From assembly GCA_003008705.1 (NCBI GenBank), contig PDUO01000080.1:100240-164239 (forward strand): a DNA stretch of 64,000 nucleotides, given 5' to 3'. The notes beneath the pieces are model-generated. The model was not told the origin of the DNA, searched no databases, and saw only the letters and a program-made list of their open reading frames with translations. Shown here in pieces: positions 53,051 to 64,000 of the stretch; within the stretch, counting starts at the first letter, position 1, and each line of letters starts with the position of its first letter. A program made the position numbers and the translations under genes. This stretch comes from Pezicula radicicola. Its lineage: Eukaryota; Ascomycota; Leotiomycetes; Helotiales; Dermateaceae.

Positions 53051-53372
53051 TTATTAAAACATTAATTTCTTATATTATATATAGATTATATAAGTATACT
53101 AGTCTAATACTAGGCTAATAAGGTTCTATACTTAGATAGACTACTCTATAAGACTAGTCTACTTAAGTTTAATTTACTAGTTCTAAATACTATATAATTA
53201 GAATACTATTTCTATCTAATATTAGAAGAATTAAACTAATCTTACTATAATACTATATACTAAGTAATTATACTAGTTTACTTATTACTATTAGATTAGG
53301 TTCTATATTAGGTTAAACTAATACTAATTAATAGATATATAAATTAATAAGTATTTAGATACTAATATTATT

Positions 53373-53994
53373 AGGTTATAGGTTATAAGTATAGGTTGAA
53401 ATAGGGTAGGTAGGTAGGTAGGGTAGGTACAGCCTAAAGTACGATATAAATATAGAGTAGGAGGAGCGTCGAATAGAGTTTAAAATAGGTAAGTAGGAAG
53501 TAATAATATATAGAACTAAAGACTTAAATTCAAAGATATCTATCTAATAGGAAAGACAGGCTATCTATAAATAAAAGGCTAGTCGTAAAGACTACTATAT
53601 TTAGTATAGACTAAGTTATATAAACTACTAAGTTAGGGAAGCTTTACTTTACTTATAAAATACTAGTAAAATAATATAATATAAAATAAAATAAAATATA
53701 TATTATAAGTATATAGTTNTATAAACTACCCTAATAGGTAGTTCGTACGAATTACCTTATTTAGTCTACTTAATTAGACCTCACTAATCCTACTTAATCT
53801 TCCTAAACTAAAAACTAGTTTATAACTAAAAAACTACTAGTTTAGTTTTCTCCTTCCCTATCCATTTAATTCAGGTAGTTTAGTGTCCTATATACACTAT
53901 TCCTAATAAGGAAATATATAATACAGAAACTAAGGTTATATAACTAATATAGCCGGAGTTATATACGAAAGTAGTAAATATAGTTATAGGGCTT
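53373..53994 (+). repeat. LTR copy B, inverted relative to the copia 3' LTR
   Basis: About 620 bp that is the reverse complement of 54063-54701 with many transitions (for example ttatata here against cacgtga at 54115-54121). It is probably an older LTR of the same family, cut at its end by the copia LTR that begins at 53994. Confidence 0.7.
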
Positions 53995-54781
53995 GTTGTA
54001 TTATATAATATAATTACGCACTATAATTACCCTGTAGCTATAGTGATCTTTAGTGGTCGCTAAAGCCCTGTAATAATATTTACTACTTTCGTGTATAACT
54101 CCGGCTATATTAGTCACGTGACCTTAGTTTCTGTATTATATACTTCCTTATTAGGAATAGTATATATAAGACACTAAACTAGCCGAATCGAACGGATAGG
54201 GAAGGAGAAAACTAAACTAGTAGTTTTCTAGTTATAAACTAGTTTTTAGTTCATAAGGAAAGACTACTTGTTTAAGCAGGAATAGCGAGGTCTAATTAAG
54301 TAGACTAAATAAGGCAATTCGTACGAACTACCTATTACAGTAGTCTATACGACTATGCGCTTATAATATATGTTTTGTTTTGTTTTATATTGTTTTATTT
54401 TATTAGTGTTTTATAAGTAAAGTAAAGCTTTCCTAACTTAGTAGTTTATACGAACTAGTCTATACTAAATATAGTAGTCTTTACGACTAGCCTTTTTGTA
54501 TATAGATAGCCTCTCTTTCTTAGTAGATAGATAACTTCGAATTTAAGTCTTTAGTTCTATATATTATTATTGCCTACTTACTTGTCTAAACTCTGTTCGA
54601 CGCACCTCCTACTACCCTATATTTATAGTGTGCTTTAGGCTGTGCCTATTCTACCTACCTACCTACCCTAATCCACCCTATACTTATAGCCTGTAACCTG
54701 ATAGGGCTTTAGTAACTACTAAGGGTTACTATAGCTACAGGGTATTTATAGTAGTATATAATTATATTATATAATATAATA
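53994..54781 (-). mobile_element. 3' LTR of the copia element
   Basis: Bounded by tgttgtattata at 53994 and the matching inverted end at 54781 (reduced to ataata by C-to-T changes), giving about 788 bp. Its outer roughly 85 bp on each side are inverted copies of each other (accctgtagctatag...taaagccc). On the minus strand it is preceded by a purine tract AAGAGGGCG (54782-54790), the likely polypurine tract, just after the copia reading frame ends. It is the least RIP-damaged of the three LTR copies. Confidence 0.65.
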
Positions 54782-55126
54782 CGCCCTCTTAATAAGTATT
54801 ATAATAAACTAAGAGATAAAGAGCTTTAATACTATATATAAATATATAAATATATAATAAATAATAGTACTAATTAAAGTCTATTAGAGTTAGGAAGTAT
54901 ATAAACTTAACTCTATTTAATAGCTTAGTTAGACTATCTACCTTTTACTCTTTAGAAGGAATATATAATAGGTCTATAATTCCTTTTTCTACTAGGTCTC
55001 TACTATAGTAGTATTTAACTACTATATATTTAGTTCTTTCATGAAAAGCAGGGTTATTAACTAGTAATAAGGTACTATTATTATCTATATATAGAGGTAA
55101 TTTAGTCTACTTAAAATAGCCTAATA

Positions 55127-55208
55127 GCCGGGCCCACCTTCTACGGCGCTATCGCTTGTAGTCGGTAAAAGCAAGTGTCCTATTCAAGTAAGTGTCCTGC
55201 GAAAAATT
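55127..55208. repeat. Left terminal inverted repeat of the pogo-like element
   Basis: Begins gccgggcccacc; pairs with 57436-57517 with only a few differences (for example cttgtag against cttatag). Confidence 0.85.
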
Positions 55209-57435
55209 GTAATTTCAGAAATACCTTGATTTTGTATATAGCTACTATATAAAAATAAGTACTAAAATAATTACTATTTTATAATTTAATAAAATCGGTA
55301 TTTCTCTAAATTAAATCTAATAAACTAGTATTAGATTTAACATCTAATGAATCTATATAATTACTTAGTAGTAGGCTTAAATCCTTATAATCTCTAACCT
55401 CTTCCTTTTACTAGGATAGCCTAAGTCTAATAATAATATCTTCTTCTTCTTTATTCGAATAGGTTTAACTATTTATTTAGGCTTCGAGCTCTCGAATATA
55501 TTAGACTAATTTAGGGTAGAACTCTTCTGTAGTATATAGCTTCTTATATTAGGTTAGGTGTTTATCGGGCTCTTGAATTGGTATAAGATTAATAGGATCT
55601 ATTAGTAAGTCTTAACTTAAATATTTAAATATTTATTGACTTCTAGCTCTCTTATCCTTTCTAGTTTATATCCCTTTTATTACTAGTTCTTTCTATACCT
55701 TCTAAATAGCTTAGGTAAGTTTCTTCTTTACCTTCCGAAGCTTCTTATTAAGCTTATTACTATCCCTCTCTTTTATATATACCTAGAGTTTATTAATAGT
55801 TATAGAGGGCCCTCCCTTATAGATACTCTATTGTAATATAGTTTTATACTTATAGTTAGATTAGAGCTTTTCTTATAGGGAGGTATATTAAATAGTTATA
55901 AGGGTTACCTTTTAAAGCTAGGTATTAACTAATCTTATTATAGTATAAAATAGAATAATAGATAGATCAGAGAACTATATAAGGTCTCTATCACTAAGTA
56001 CTTATACTATAGTAGTAATATCCTATATCTCTAATAGGTAGGTTAGTAGTAGAGCTAGTAATTTAAGATCTTCTTCTAATTTATTAATTAAATACTTCCT
56101 CTTCTAATATAACCTTATCTTCTTTAGCCCGGCCTTTATACTTAGTAGTTATATTCTAGAGTCTTTAAATAAATTAATAATAGTATAGTACTTTATAGTT
56201 TATACTTAAATAGATATTAAATCTTAAAAGAATAAGGTAATTATATACTTGAAATTAAGGCTTTAGAGTATATTCTAAATTACTATATTATAGTAGTACT
56301 TCTATAGCTAAAATATACTAATGTTAAGTAGCTAGAGTATATAGGTAAGGTAAGATAGGAAATAAAATAGCTTAATATAGTACTCTATAGCTAATAGCTT
56401 AAAATTATCTATATAGTAAGATTTATACCTATTAAGTAATAATAGCTTCTAAGGCTTTTCTAGGCCTGTATATATATATTTAATTAAATAGTATAAGAAA
56501 TCAATAGTAATTTCGTTGTTTATATACCCTATAGGATTACTTACTATCCTTTCTAGTCTAATAAGCTTATTACTAATCTAGTTCTCTATTATCTTCTTCC
56601 CTAGTATAATTAAGAAAGGTAGTATAGGCTCTCTACTATTAGTATAAATAGTTTTAATTATAGTAAGAGATTTATAGTTCTCTAGGCTTAAGGTATATAA
56701 CTCCTTAATTTTAATTAGTACAATAATATACTCTCTAATAGGGTATTTAATTTAAGCTCTAGACTTATTATAATTTAATATATTCTTACTAGAACGAATC
56801 TTATAATTAATAAGTATTTATATATATAGCTTAAACTAGGCCTTTAGATCTTCCTCTATATATAATTCAAGTCTTATATATATAATCGGTTTCGTCTTAA
56901 TTATATAGAGTATAGGGTTGGCTTTAAGCTAGTCTATAAACTAACTATAGCTTAGAGGATTGTATAGAGGAGATTATACCTAGGTAGAGAGAGCTCTATT
57001 AGTAGGTAATACTTGATTAATATTAGGCTATATAGATTGATTACTAACTTATAATAGATAATAGATTATAGTATATACTATTCGATGTATAGCCCTAAGC
57101 CTAATCTCCTATTACTCGTAGTAATACTATCGAACAACCTCTTCCTACACCTTATTTAGGATCTTATTATTACCTCTATACCGATTATATAGGCTATTCG
57201 AGTTCCTAACCCTCTGTTTCGATTAAAATACCAACTTATACAATACTTAACTCCTTAATATAATATATTTAGGTAGCTGTAATTAGTAACTCTTCTAGGT
57301 TGTTAATAGCCTATTGGCGGGTATTATTGAATATACGATTATAGTCTGATTTTATAATATACTTATTATAATAATTAGATGTTATAGTAGGTAATTATAG
57401 TGGTTTTTAGTGGTTTTCGGTAGTTTCGGTAGGTC

Positions 57436-57517
57436 GATTTTTCGTAGGACACTTACTTGAATAGGATACTTGCTTTTACCGACTATAAGCGATAGCGCCG
57501 TAGAAGGTGGGCCCGGC
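57436..57517. repeat. Right terminal inverted repeat of the pogo-like element
   Basis: Ends ggtgggcccggc, the reverse complement of the left end. It is followed by TA and an ambiguous N at 57520. Confidence 0.85.
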
Positions 57518-58936
57518 TANTAATTCTATTAGAATTTACTTTATATAGACTATCTCCTTAATAGTACTAGTAATAGCTATATATTTAGCTTCTATAGTAC
57601 TTTATACTATTATAGATTATAATTTAGATTTCTAAGAAATCGGGCTACTAGCTAAAAAGAATATATAGCTACTAGTAGATTTTCTAGTAGCTATATCACC
57701 TATATAGTTGGAATTATAATAGCCTATTAAAGAGCTATTTTCTTTATTATTAGAATAAGTAATTCCTAAGTCTATAGAGCCTTTTAGGTATCTAAATACC
57801 TTATTTATATACTCTATATATATTTTACTAGGATTAGATAGAAATCTAGATAATTTACTAATACTAGCTATTATATCTATCCTAGTAGCTAAAGCTAAAT
57901 ATAATAAAGAGCCTATAATACTTTAATAATATTTAATCTTTATTTTAGAGGCTTATCTTTTATTAGGTTCTAATATAACCTTAGGATCTAAAGGAGTACT
58001 AACTATACTACTTTCTAGTAAATTAAATTTCACTAGTATCTTTTATATATATTTAGTTAATTTTAATTTTAGTATAGTACTAGTTCTNTCTATTTCTATT
58101 CCTAAGTAGTTAACTATAGGCCCTAGTCTTTTAATTTTAAAGTATTTCTCTATAGTATTATAGAAGCTACTAATAGAGTTTATACTAGGGCTTATAATAG
58201 CTATATTATCTATAAAGATATATAATATTATATTATCTTTTATAAATAAATAGTTCTCGGCTAATAAGGATTTAAAGCCTAATTNATTAACTAGTATATC
58301 TATAAGAGTTAAAAACTATAGTCTAGNTAATTACTTTAAGNTATATAGTACCTTATTTAATTTAAGTACTATATTAGGATCNTTAATAAATCCTANGGCT
58401 TNTTTTAAGTATATAGGTANNTCTATATTACTTTATATAAANGTAGAAATTATATCTATTTTATATATATACTAATTATATATATACTAATTATATAATA
58501 TAGTTAGTATAAAGATTATTTTCTAAGCTATTTATTTAATAATATTAGTAAAGGTATCTATATAGTCTAGGCTATATAGTTGTTCGAATCCTTTAGCTAT
58601 AAATCTAGCTTTAAACTCTATATAGTTATTAGGTAGTTCCCTAGTTTTATAAACCTATCTAGTTTTTAGTGGTTTATAATTAGGTATTTTAGTACTATCT
58701 ACCTCTTCCTAAGTATATTATATATTTAGGGAGTTATATTTATTATATATAGCCTTAGTCTAATATTTACTATAAGGGCTATTAATAGCTTTATTATATA
58801 TCTTAGGATCTTTAAATATAAAATTCTATAACTTTTTAATTATAATTTTATATATAGAGTTATAATCTTATATAACTTATTAATTAGGGTTAAGTTTATA
58901 ATTTAAATCTTCTTTTTTAGACTCTAATATAGTATA

Positions 58937-59203
58937 TTAAGCTAGTATATTATAAAACTTATTAAAATTATTATTCCCCCTATTTAAAGATACTAAATAG
59001 GCTATTAAAGCTAGTCTATAAGGGAAATTTCCGACTTCGCTAAGGCCTTCTATAGCTTTAGGGCTCTTTAGTATATTTAGGTCCTGTAAATCGATATTTA
59101 ATTCCTTAGGGGTAGAGATGTATTCAGGATCTAGTTCATCTAGACTAGTGTCGACGTCTATAATAGATCTATTTATAGGTCTATTTTGGTGAAATATTAC
59201 CAA
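58937..59203 (-). pseudogene. Surviving open frame of copia pol (integrase-RT linker)
   Basis: 88-codon frame, the only sizeable one left in the island, reading SIIDVDTSLDELDPEY and FPYRLALIAYLVSL; this is the acidic linker upstream of copia reverse transcriptase. Its apparent N-terminus crosses the junction with the inserted 59199-63958 element, so the first one or two residues are not copia. It is a relic, not a gene. Confidence 0.7.
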
Positions 59204-60298
59204 GCCCTAACTAGTTAGCTAACTAGGTTATATAGATATAATATATAATAACTTATATTTATATAGATCTCTACTCTAGACTCTCATTTCTTCCTTAAGT
59301 AATATAAAATATATAAAACTAATAGGTTATATATACTATATTTTATTAGGTTATAAGCCTAGCTAAGTACTTCTAAATATATAGCTAAGTTTACCTCTTA
59401 AGACTATTATACCTAATAGATATCTAAGATTACTTATAAGGAATAAATAAATAAACTACTCTATCCTACTTATAACTATAGAAGGATATAAAGTTATAGA
59501 AAACTATTATATAGAAATCTAGATAGTTAAGGTAATTTAGATAACTAGGATAACTAAGTAAAAAACTACTAAAATTTAGAAGGTATAGGTTTTATAATCT
59601 TATAATGATTAAAATTAGATACTAACTATTATAATTCTAATTATAGATCTATATATATTACTAATTAAGATAGTATAGGTATTAGATCTAGTAAGTATAT
59701 TAAAGGGATAGTTTCCTAGGGATAAGAAGGATATAGACCTTAAGTTTAGATTAGATAGATTCCCTTATTATATAAAGATACTCCTTATTACCCTACTTAA
59801 AGATTTTAAAGAATTAATAACTCTCTTAGAGTATAAACTATTATTACTATAAGTCTTAATTATAAAGATAGAATTACTTATATTAGAAGAACCTCTATTA
59901 CTTATAATACTAATCTTACTTTTTAGGCTTTATATATATAACTCCTTAATTATATAACTATTAATATAAAGCTAATTACTAGTTATAGTATATATATCTA
60001 ATATTATTCTCTTAAATAATATAGATAATAAGACTATAATTAAATTATAAAAATAGAAAAAGGAGTTATAACTCAAACTTAACTCTATCTTATTATATTA
60101 GAAGTTAAAATAATTATAAGTAGTAACCCTCTCTCCTAAGTCTTAGAACTTAATAAAACTAATTAATAAGAGTTTTACTAATAGATTATAAATATACTCT
60201 ATTATAAAAACTACTATATTAAAAAGATAATTATATATAGGAAGAAGAAGCTAGTATAATAGATAGAAGTTTTAGGATAGGTAGAATAGATAGATAAG
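59199..60298. repeat. Left inverted arm, 1.1 kb
   Basis: Matches 62829-63958 in reverse complement along its full length, ending sharply at atagatagataag. Confidence 0.8.
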
Positions 60299-62828
60299 AT
60301 TAATCTCTAAATATTCTTATAATACTTCTAATTCCCTTTCTAATAAGGTATAAATTAGTCTCTATAGTAGTTCTTTACCTAGTTTAAGGTTTATTTAGTA
60401 CTTTATCTAATAGTATTTAGGGAGTATTACTACTATACTATTATTAAATATATCTTTAAACCCTTTAAACCCTTTAAGGATTATATTTATTATTATATTT
60501 ACTATAGTATCTATAAGTTAAGACCTTATTACCTTTCCTATAGAGAGCTATAAGACTAAAAAGATATAAGTTTCTTCTTTTATAATTTTTATAAATTATT
60601 TTATTATAAAAGTTTTAATCTTAAATAGTTCTATCTTATATTACTATACTATTATTAGAAAGAAAATATTAAAGTTAATCCTTACTAATTATAGATAGTC
60701 TAAGATTACTTTAATATCTTTTATCTAGAAGTTATAAGTAATAAACTTATAATAAAACTCTTATATACTTCTTTTTTTTTTTTTTAATATTATTATTATT
60801 ATAAGAGTAGATTAGTTTTTTATCTACAGCTTATAATAATATAACTAGTTTAATAAAACTATTAAGTTCTATCTCTTTAATAGTTTTCTTTTAGATATAA
60901 TTTATTTTAGTACCTAAATTAATTAATACTTTTACTCTCTTTTCTAATACTCCCTTTTTTAAGATTACCTTAATTATTATTCTTATTTTTCTTTATTTAT
61001 CCTTATTAATAGTAATAAATAAAATTACTACTAAGTACTATTATTTCTTAACTTCTTTATTTTTAGCTTAAGGTAATTTTATACTTTATAGTCTTATTCT
61101 CTATAATTATAATAAGTTACTATAGGGTAATTTAGAGTAATATATCCTAGTTTATTATAATTATAGTATATAATATTATCTTATTATTATAATAATAGTA
61201 GGATATTATTTAACTTTATCTATAATCTATTACTTCTTTAATAGTTATTTTCTTACTTTAGTAAGGGGCTTTACTTCCTTATTCTTTAATTATTATAGTT
61301 ATAAGGTTATCCCTTCTTTTTCTTTTAATTATTCTATTATTCTTATTAAACTATTTAAAAATAATTCTTAATATAGATAACTATTAATATTAAGGCCTCC
61401 TTTATTTCTAGTTATATTATCTAAAGGTTAATTTAATTATAGATCTTTAATTTAAGCTTAGTAAATAGTATATTTCTCTTATAATTATTATTAATTATAT
61501 TTAACTTATCTTCTAGGTTATCTAGATAAGTAATAAATTTCTAGATACTCTAATTCTTAAACTATATTACTATATTATATTTAAAAGATACTATTTTCTC
61601 TTAATTTATTAGGTCTAGTATTAAGTCTTTTATAAACTTAATAAAATTATTTTACTAGGTTATATTTATTCTTATCTATACCTTATTATATCTTTTCTAG
61701 ATATTTATAAGTATCTCCTTAAAATAAGAGATATAATAAGTTACTTTCTTAATATTAATAATCTAGGTTTAATCCTTATCTTCTTACTATTTTAGTTCTA
61801 TCTAATAGAAAAATCCCTAGACTTCCTTAATACTTACTCCTTTATATTAAGGAAGCTCCTAGGTCTTAGGGGGGTATTATTACTCCTTTATTATAATAAA
61901 CTATCTTAGGGTTAATATTTAGAGTCTAGTAATTACTTTATTAACTTCTTATAATTATACTTTAACTTAAATTTCTTCTTTAAGTTTTTAAATTTATTAA
62001 TTAATTACTTCTAACTTATTAGTAAGTATTTACTTTATAACTCCTTAAGTTATACCTTATACTAATATAGGTCCTATTAGTAATATCTCTTATAATATAC
62101 TTTTAATTCCTTAAAGGGTTAATAAGTCTTCTATTAGTTCTATAAATCTTTATATTAATAATAATATTATTACTTCTTACTTAGTTATTTAGTTCCTAAA
62201 TATATAATAAGCTATCTCCCTAGAGGTAGAGAGATTAGAATATAATAGACTAAATAATAGATAGTATACTCTATCTAATAATATAGTATATTTAATTACT
62301 AATCTTTACCTTCTTCTAAAGGAGGAGTTCCCCCTTTTTAATTATAGGGTAGAAACCCCTTATAAACCCTTTAGGTACTTATTAAGCCCTTTCTTAAGTA
62401 TAACCTTCTAATCTTCTAAAGTAAAAGTAAATACCCCTCTATTATATATTAAATACCTAGGCCTTTACTCTAGTTATAGCTCTTATAGGTAGTCTAATTC
62501 TTAGCCTATAATAATTATTAAGGTAGAGAAAATAATTATTATATTTAATAATATCTTTATAGTCTTCTAGGTATAAAGAGATAAGTTTTCTAGTTAAATT
62601 ATTAAAGACTATAAATCCTTTTAGTTTAAAATAACTTTTTAGCTTATCTAGTAGGTTAATAATATTATTAGGTTTATTTTTAATAAGGTAAAATATATTA
62701 TAGTTATACTTCCCTCTAATAATTTAATATACTCTATCCTATACCTTAAGTTACTCTTCCTCTCTTTCTTTCTAATCTTTATTTAATTTACCTTTAACTA
62801 AGGTTATTTATAGATAGATATATCCTTC

Positions 62829-63958
62829 CTTATCTATCTATTCTATCTATCCTAAGACTTCTAACTATTATATTAGCTTCTTCTTCCTATATATAATTAT
62901 CTTTTTAATATAGTAGTTTTTATAATAGAGTATATCTATAATCTATTAGTAAAACTCTTATTAATTAGTTTTATTAAGTTCTAAGACTTAGGAGAGAGGG
63001 TTACTACTTATAATTATTTTAACTTCTAATATAATAAGATAAAGTTAAGTTTAAGTTATAACTCCTTTTTTTATTTTTATAATTTAATTATACTTTTATT
63101 ATTTATATTATCTAGAAAGATAATACTAGATATATATATTATAACTAATAATTAACTTATTATTAGTAGTATAATTAAAGGGTTATATATATAAAGTCTA
63201 AATAGTAAGGTTAGTATTATAAGTAATAGAGGTTCTTCTAATATAAGTAATTCTATCTTTATAATTAAGACTTATAGTAATAATAGTTTATACTCTAAGA
63301 TAGTTATTAATTCTTTAAAATCTTTAAATAAGGTAATAAGGAGTATTTTTATATAATAAGAGAATCTATCTAGTCTAAAGTTAAGGTCTATATCTTTCTT
63401 ATTCTTAGAGAACTATTCCTTTAATATATCTATTAAATTTAATATCTATACTATCTTAATTAATAATCTATATAGATTTATAACTAGAATTATAATAGTT
63501 AATATATAATTTTAGTTATTATAAGATTATAAAATCTATATCTTTTAAATTTTAGTAGTTTTTACTTAGTTATTCTAATTATCTAAATTCCTCTAGTTAT
63601 CTAAATTCCCCTAGTTATCTAAATTAAGTCTAACTATCTAGATTTTTATATAATAGTTTTCTATAACTTTATATCCTTCTATAGTTATAAATAAGATAAA
63701 ATAGTTTATTTATTTTCCTTATAAGTAATCTTAGATATCTATTTAAGTATAGTAGTCTTAAGAGGTAAACTTAGTTATATATCTAGAAGTACTTAGCTAG
63801 ACTTATAACCTAATAAAATATAGTATATATAGTTTATTAGTTTTATATTTTATATTACTTAAGGAAGAAAAGAGAGTCTAGAGTAGAGATCTATATAAAT
63901 ATAAGTTATTATATATTATATCTATATAACCTAGTTAGCTAACTAGTTGGGGCTTAGT
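62829..63958. repeat. Right inverted arm, 1.13 kb
   Basis: Reverse complement of 59199-60298, diverged mainly by transitions and small indels. Confidence 0.8.
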
Positions 63959-64000
63959 AATATTTTACTAATAACTATATAATTATTATAAATTTAATTA
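63959..64000 (-). mobile_element. Copia body resumes (window edge)
   Basis: After the right aatatt duplication the minus strand reads into VISKIF and, if the insertion is skipped, continues in frame with HQNRPINRS on the other side. This supports a simple insertion into copia. The upstream copia half and its 5' LTR should lie beyond the window. Confidence 0.5.

Larger units (their letters stand above)
55127..57517 (-). mobile_element. pogo/Fot1-like (Tc1-mariner) DNA transposon nested in copia
   Basis: 2391 bp with terminal inverted repeats of about 82 bp (55127-55208 and 57436-57517) starting gccgggcccaccttctacgg, flanked by TA on both sides (55125-55126, 57518-57519). The interior on the minus strand retains DDE_1 transposase-like blocks (PILPFLIILGKK, YYIDNFKLLAIEY, LTYIL) and a linker resembling LIPIQEPDK, all broken by RIP-type stops. 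It interrupts the copia RNase H domain. The GC-rich TIRs are far less mutated than the interior. Confidence 0.8.
54782..59198 (-). mobile_element. Ty1/copia retrotransposon body, degraded and interrupted
   Basis: Copia-type pol on the minus strand. The C-terminal RNase H part (54870-55126) reads NPAFHERTKYIVVKYYYSRD and ends at 54870; the rest of RNase H (57520-57770) shows GDIATRKSTSSYIFFLAS. Reverse transcriptase (about 57800-58750) shows LGFKSLLAENYLFIKDNI and FIDN at the YVDD site (58205-58216). Trp and Gln codons have become TAG/TAA, so it cannot be translated. It is split by a pogo-like element (55127-57517) and truncated at 59198 by a second insertion, resuming at 63959 toward the end of the window. 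Confidence 0.85.
59199..63958. mobile_element. 4.76-kb insertion with ~1.1-kb inverted arms and a Gypsy core
   Basis: Starts accaagccc and ends gggcttagt, with aatatt duplicated at both edges (59193-59198 and 63959-63964). The left arm (59199-60298) is the reverse complement of the right arm (62829-63958). The 2.5-kb centre on the minus strand carries relics of Gypsy gag, an aspartic protease (VKVLINLGTKINYI, AVDKKLIYSYN, about 60800-60930) and the start of reverse transcriptase (ELEVL, about 60310-60400) that is cut off where the arm begins. RIP-type stops are throughout. The structure is not that of a standard LTR element. Confidence 0.75.
51340..64000. mobile_element. AT-rich, RIP-degraded transposon island
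   Basis: Composition changes abruptly near 51.3 kb to very AT-rich DNA. In 51361-51660 I find no CA, TG or CG dinucleotide, the signature of heavy RIP (C-to-T at CpA on both strands). Coding relics are full of TAA/TAG. The island holds LTR copies, a copia element, a pogo-like element, a Gypsy-core insertion and about a dozen ambiguous N bases (53719, 57520, 58088 to 58442). The part 51340-52700 is unassigned degenerate repeat DNA. Confidence 0.9.

Overview
The window looks like a contig from a filamentous ascomycete (Pezizomycotina). The genes carry many short GT-AG introns (about 45-160 bp), the proteins are fungal (two Zn2Cys6 regulators, an FlbD-type Myb, an Msn5-type exportin, a GH5_12 sterylglucosidase), and the repeat island shows the CpA/TpG loss expected of repeat-induced point mutation (RIP). 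A leotiomycete-like fungus is my best guess, but that is inference. Gene structures were built by hand from reading frames and splice sites. In every multi-exon gene except the ADE12 homolog the exon lengths close in frame.

Gene-rich part (1-49.5 kb): SMC4 3' half (+), RPS26 (-) head-to-head with the ubiquitin-S27a fusion UBI3 (+), a Zn2Cys6 regulator (-), a 2.4-kb gap, exportin MSN5 (-), a GH5_12 beta-glucosidase (-) divergent from an odd adenylosuccinate synthetase gene ADE12 (+), a second Zn2Cys6 regulator (+), an 8-kb gene-free tract ending in the long leader of an flbD-like Myb gene (+), a fungal O-GlcNAc-transferase homolog (-), RPL12 (-), SEC23 (-) and a secreted covalent-flavin oxidase (-). 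Most are housekeeping genes (chromosome condensation, translation, nuclear export, purine synthesis, COPII secretion). FlbD homologs control conidiation. I see no operon-like or biosynthetic cluster.

Transition (49.5-51.3 kb): a gene-free border with three short inverted repeats, a dispersed repeat also found near 18 kb, and a short unrecognised reading frame broken by one stop.

Repeat island (about 51.3 kb to the end): base composition drops abruptly to very AT-rich DNA almost without CA, TG or CG. A Ty1/copia element on the minus strand (3' LTR 53994-54781) is interrupted twice: by a pogo/Fot1-like DNA transposon with 82-bp inverted ends and TA duplications (55127-57517), and by a 4.76-kb insertion with about 1.1-kb inverted arms, an AATATT duplication and a decayed Gypsy gag-protease-RT core (59199-63958). 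Two further LTR copies (52709-53050, 53373-53994) show graded RIP damage. I found no clearly new functional system; the nested, RIP-graded island and the aberrant ADE12 are the most unusual items.
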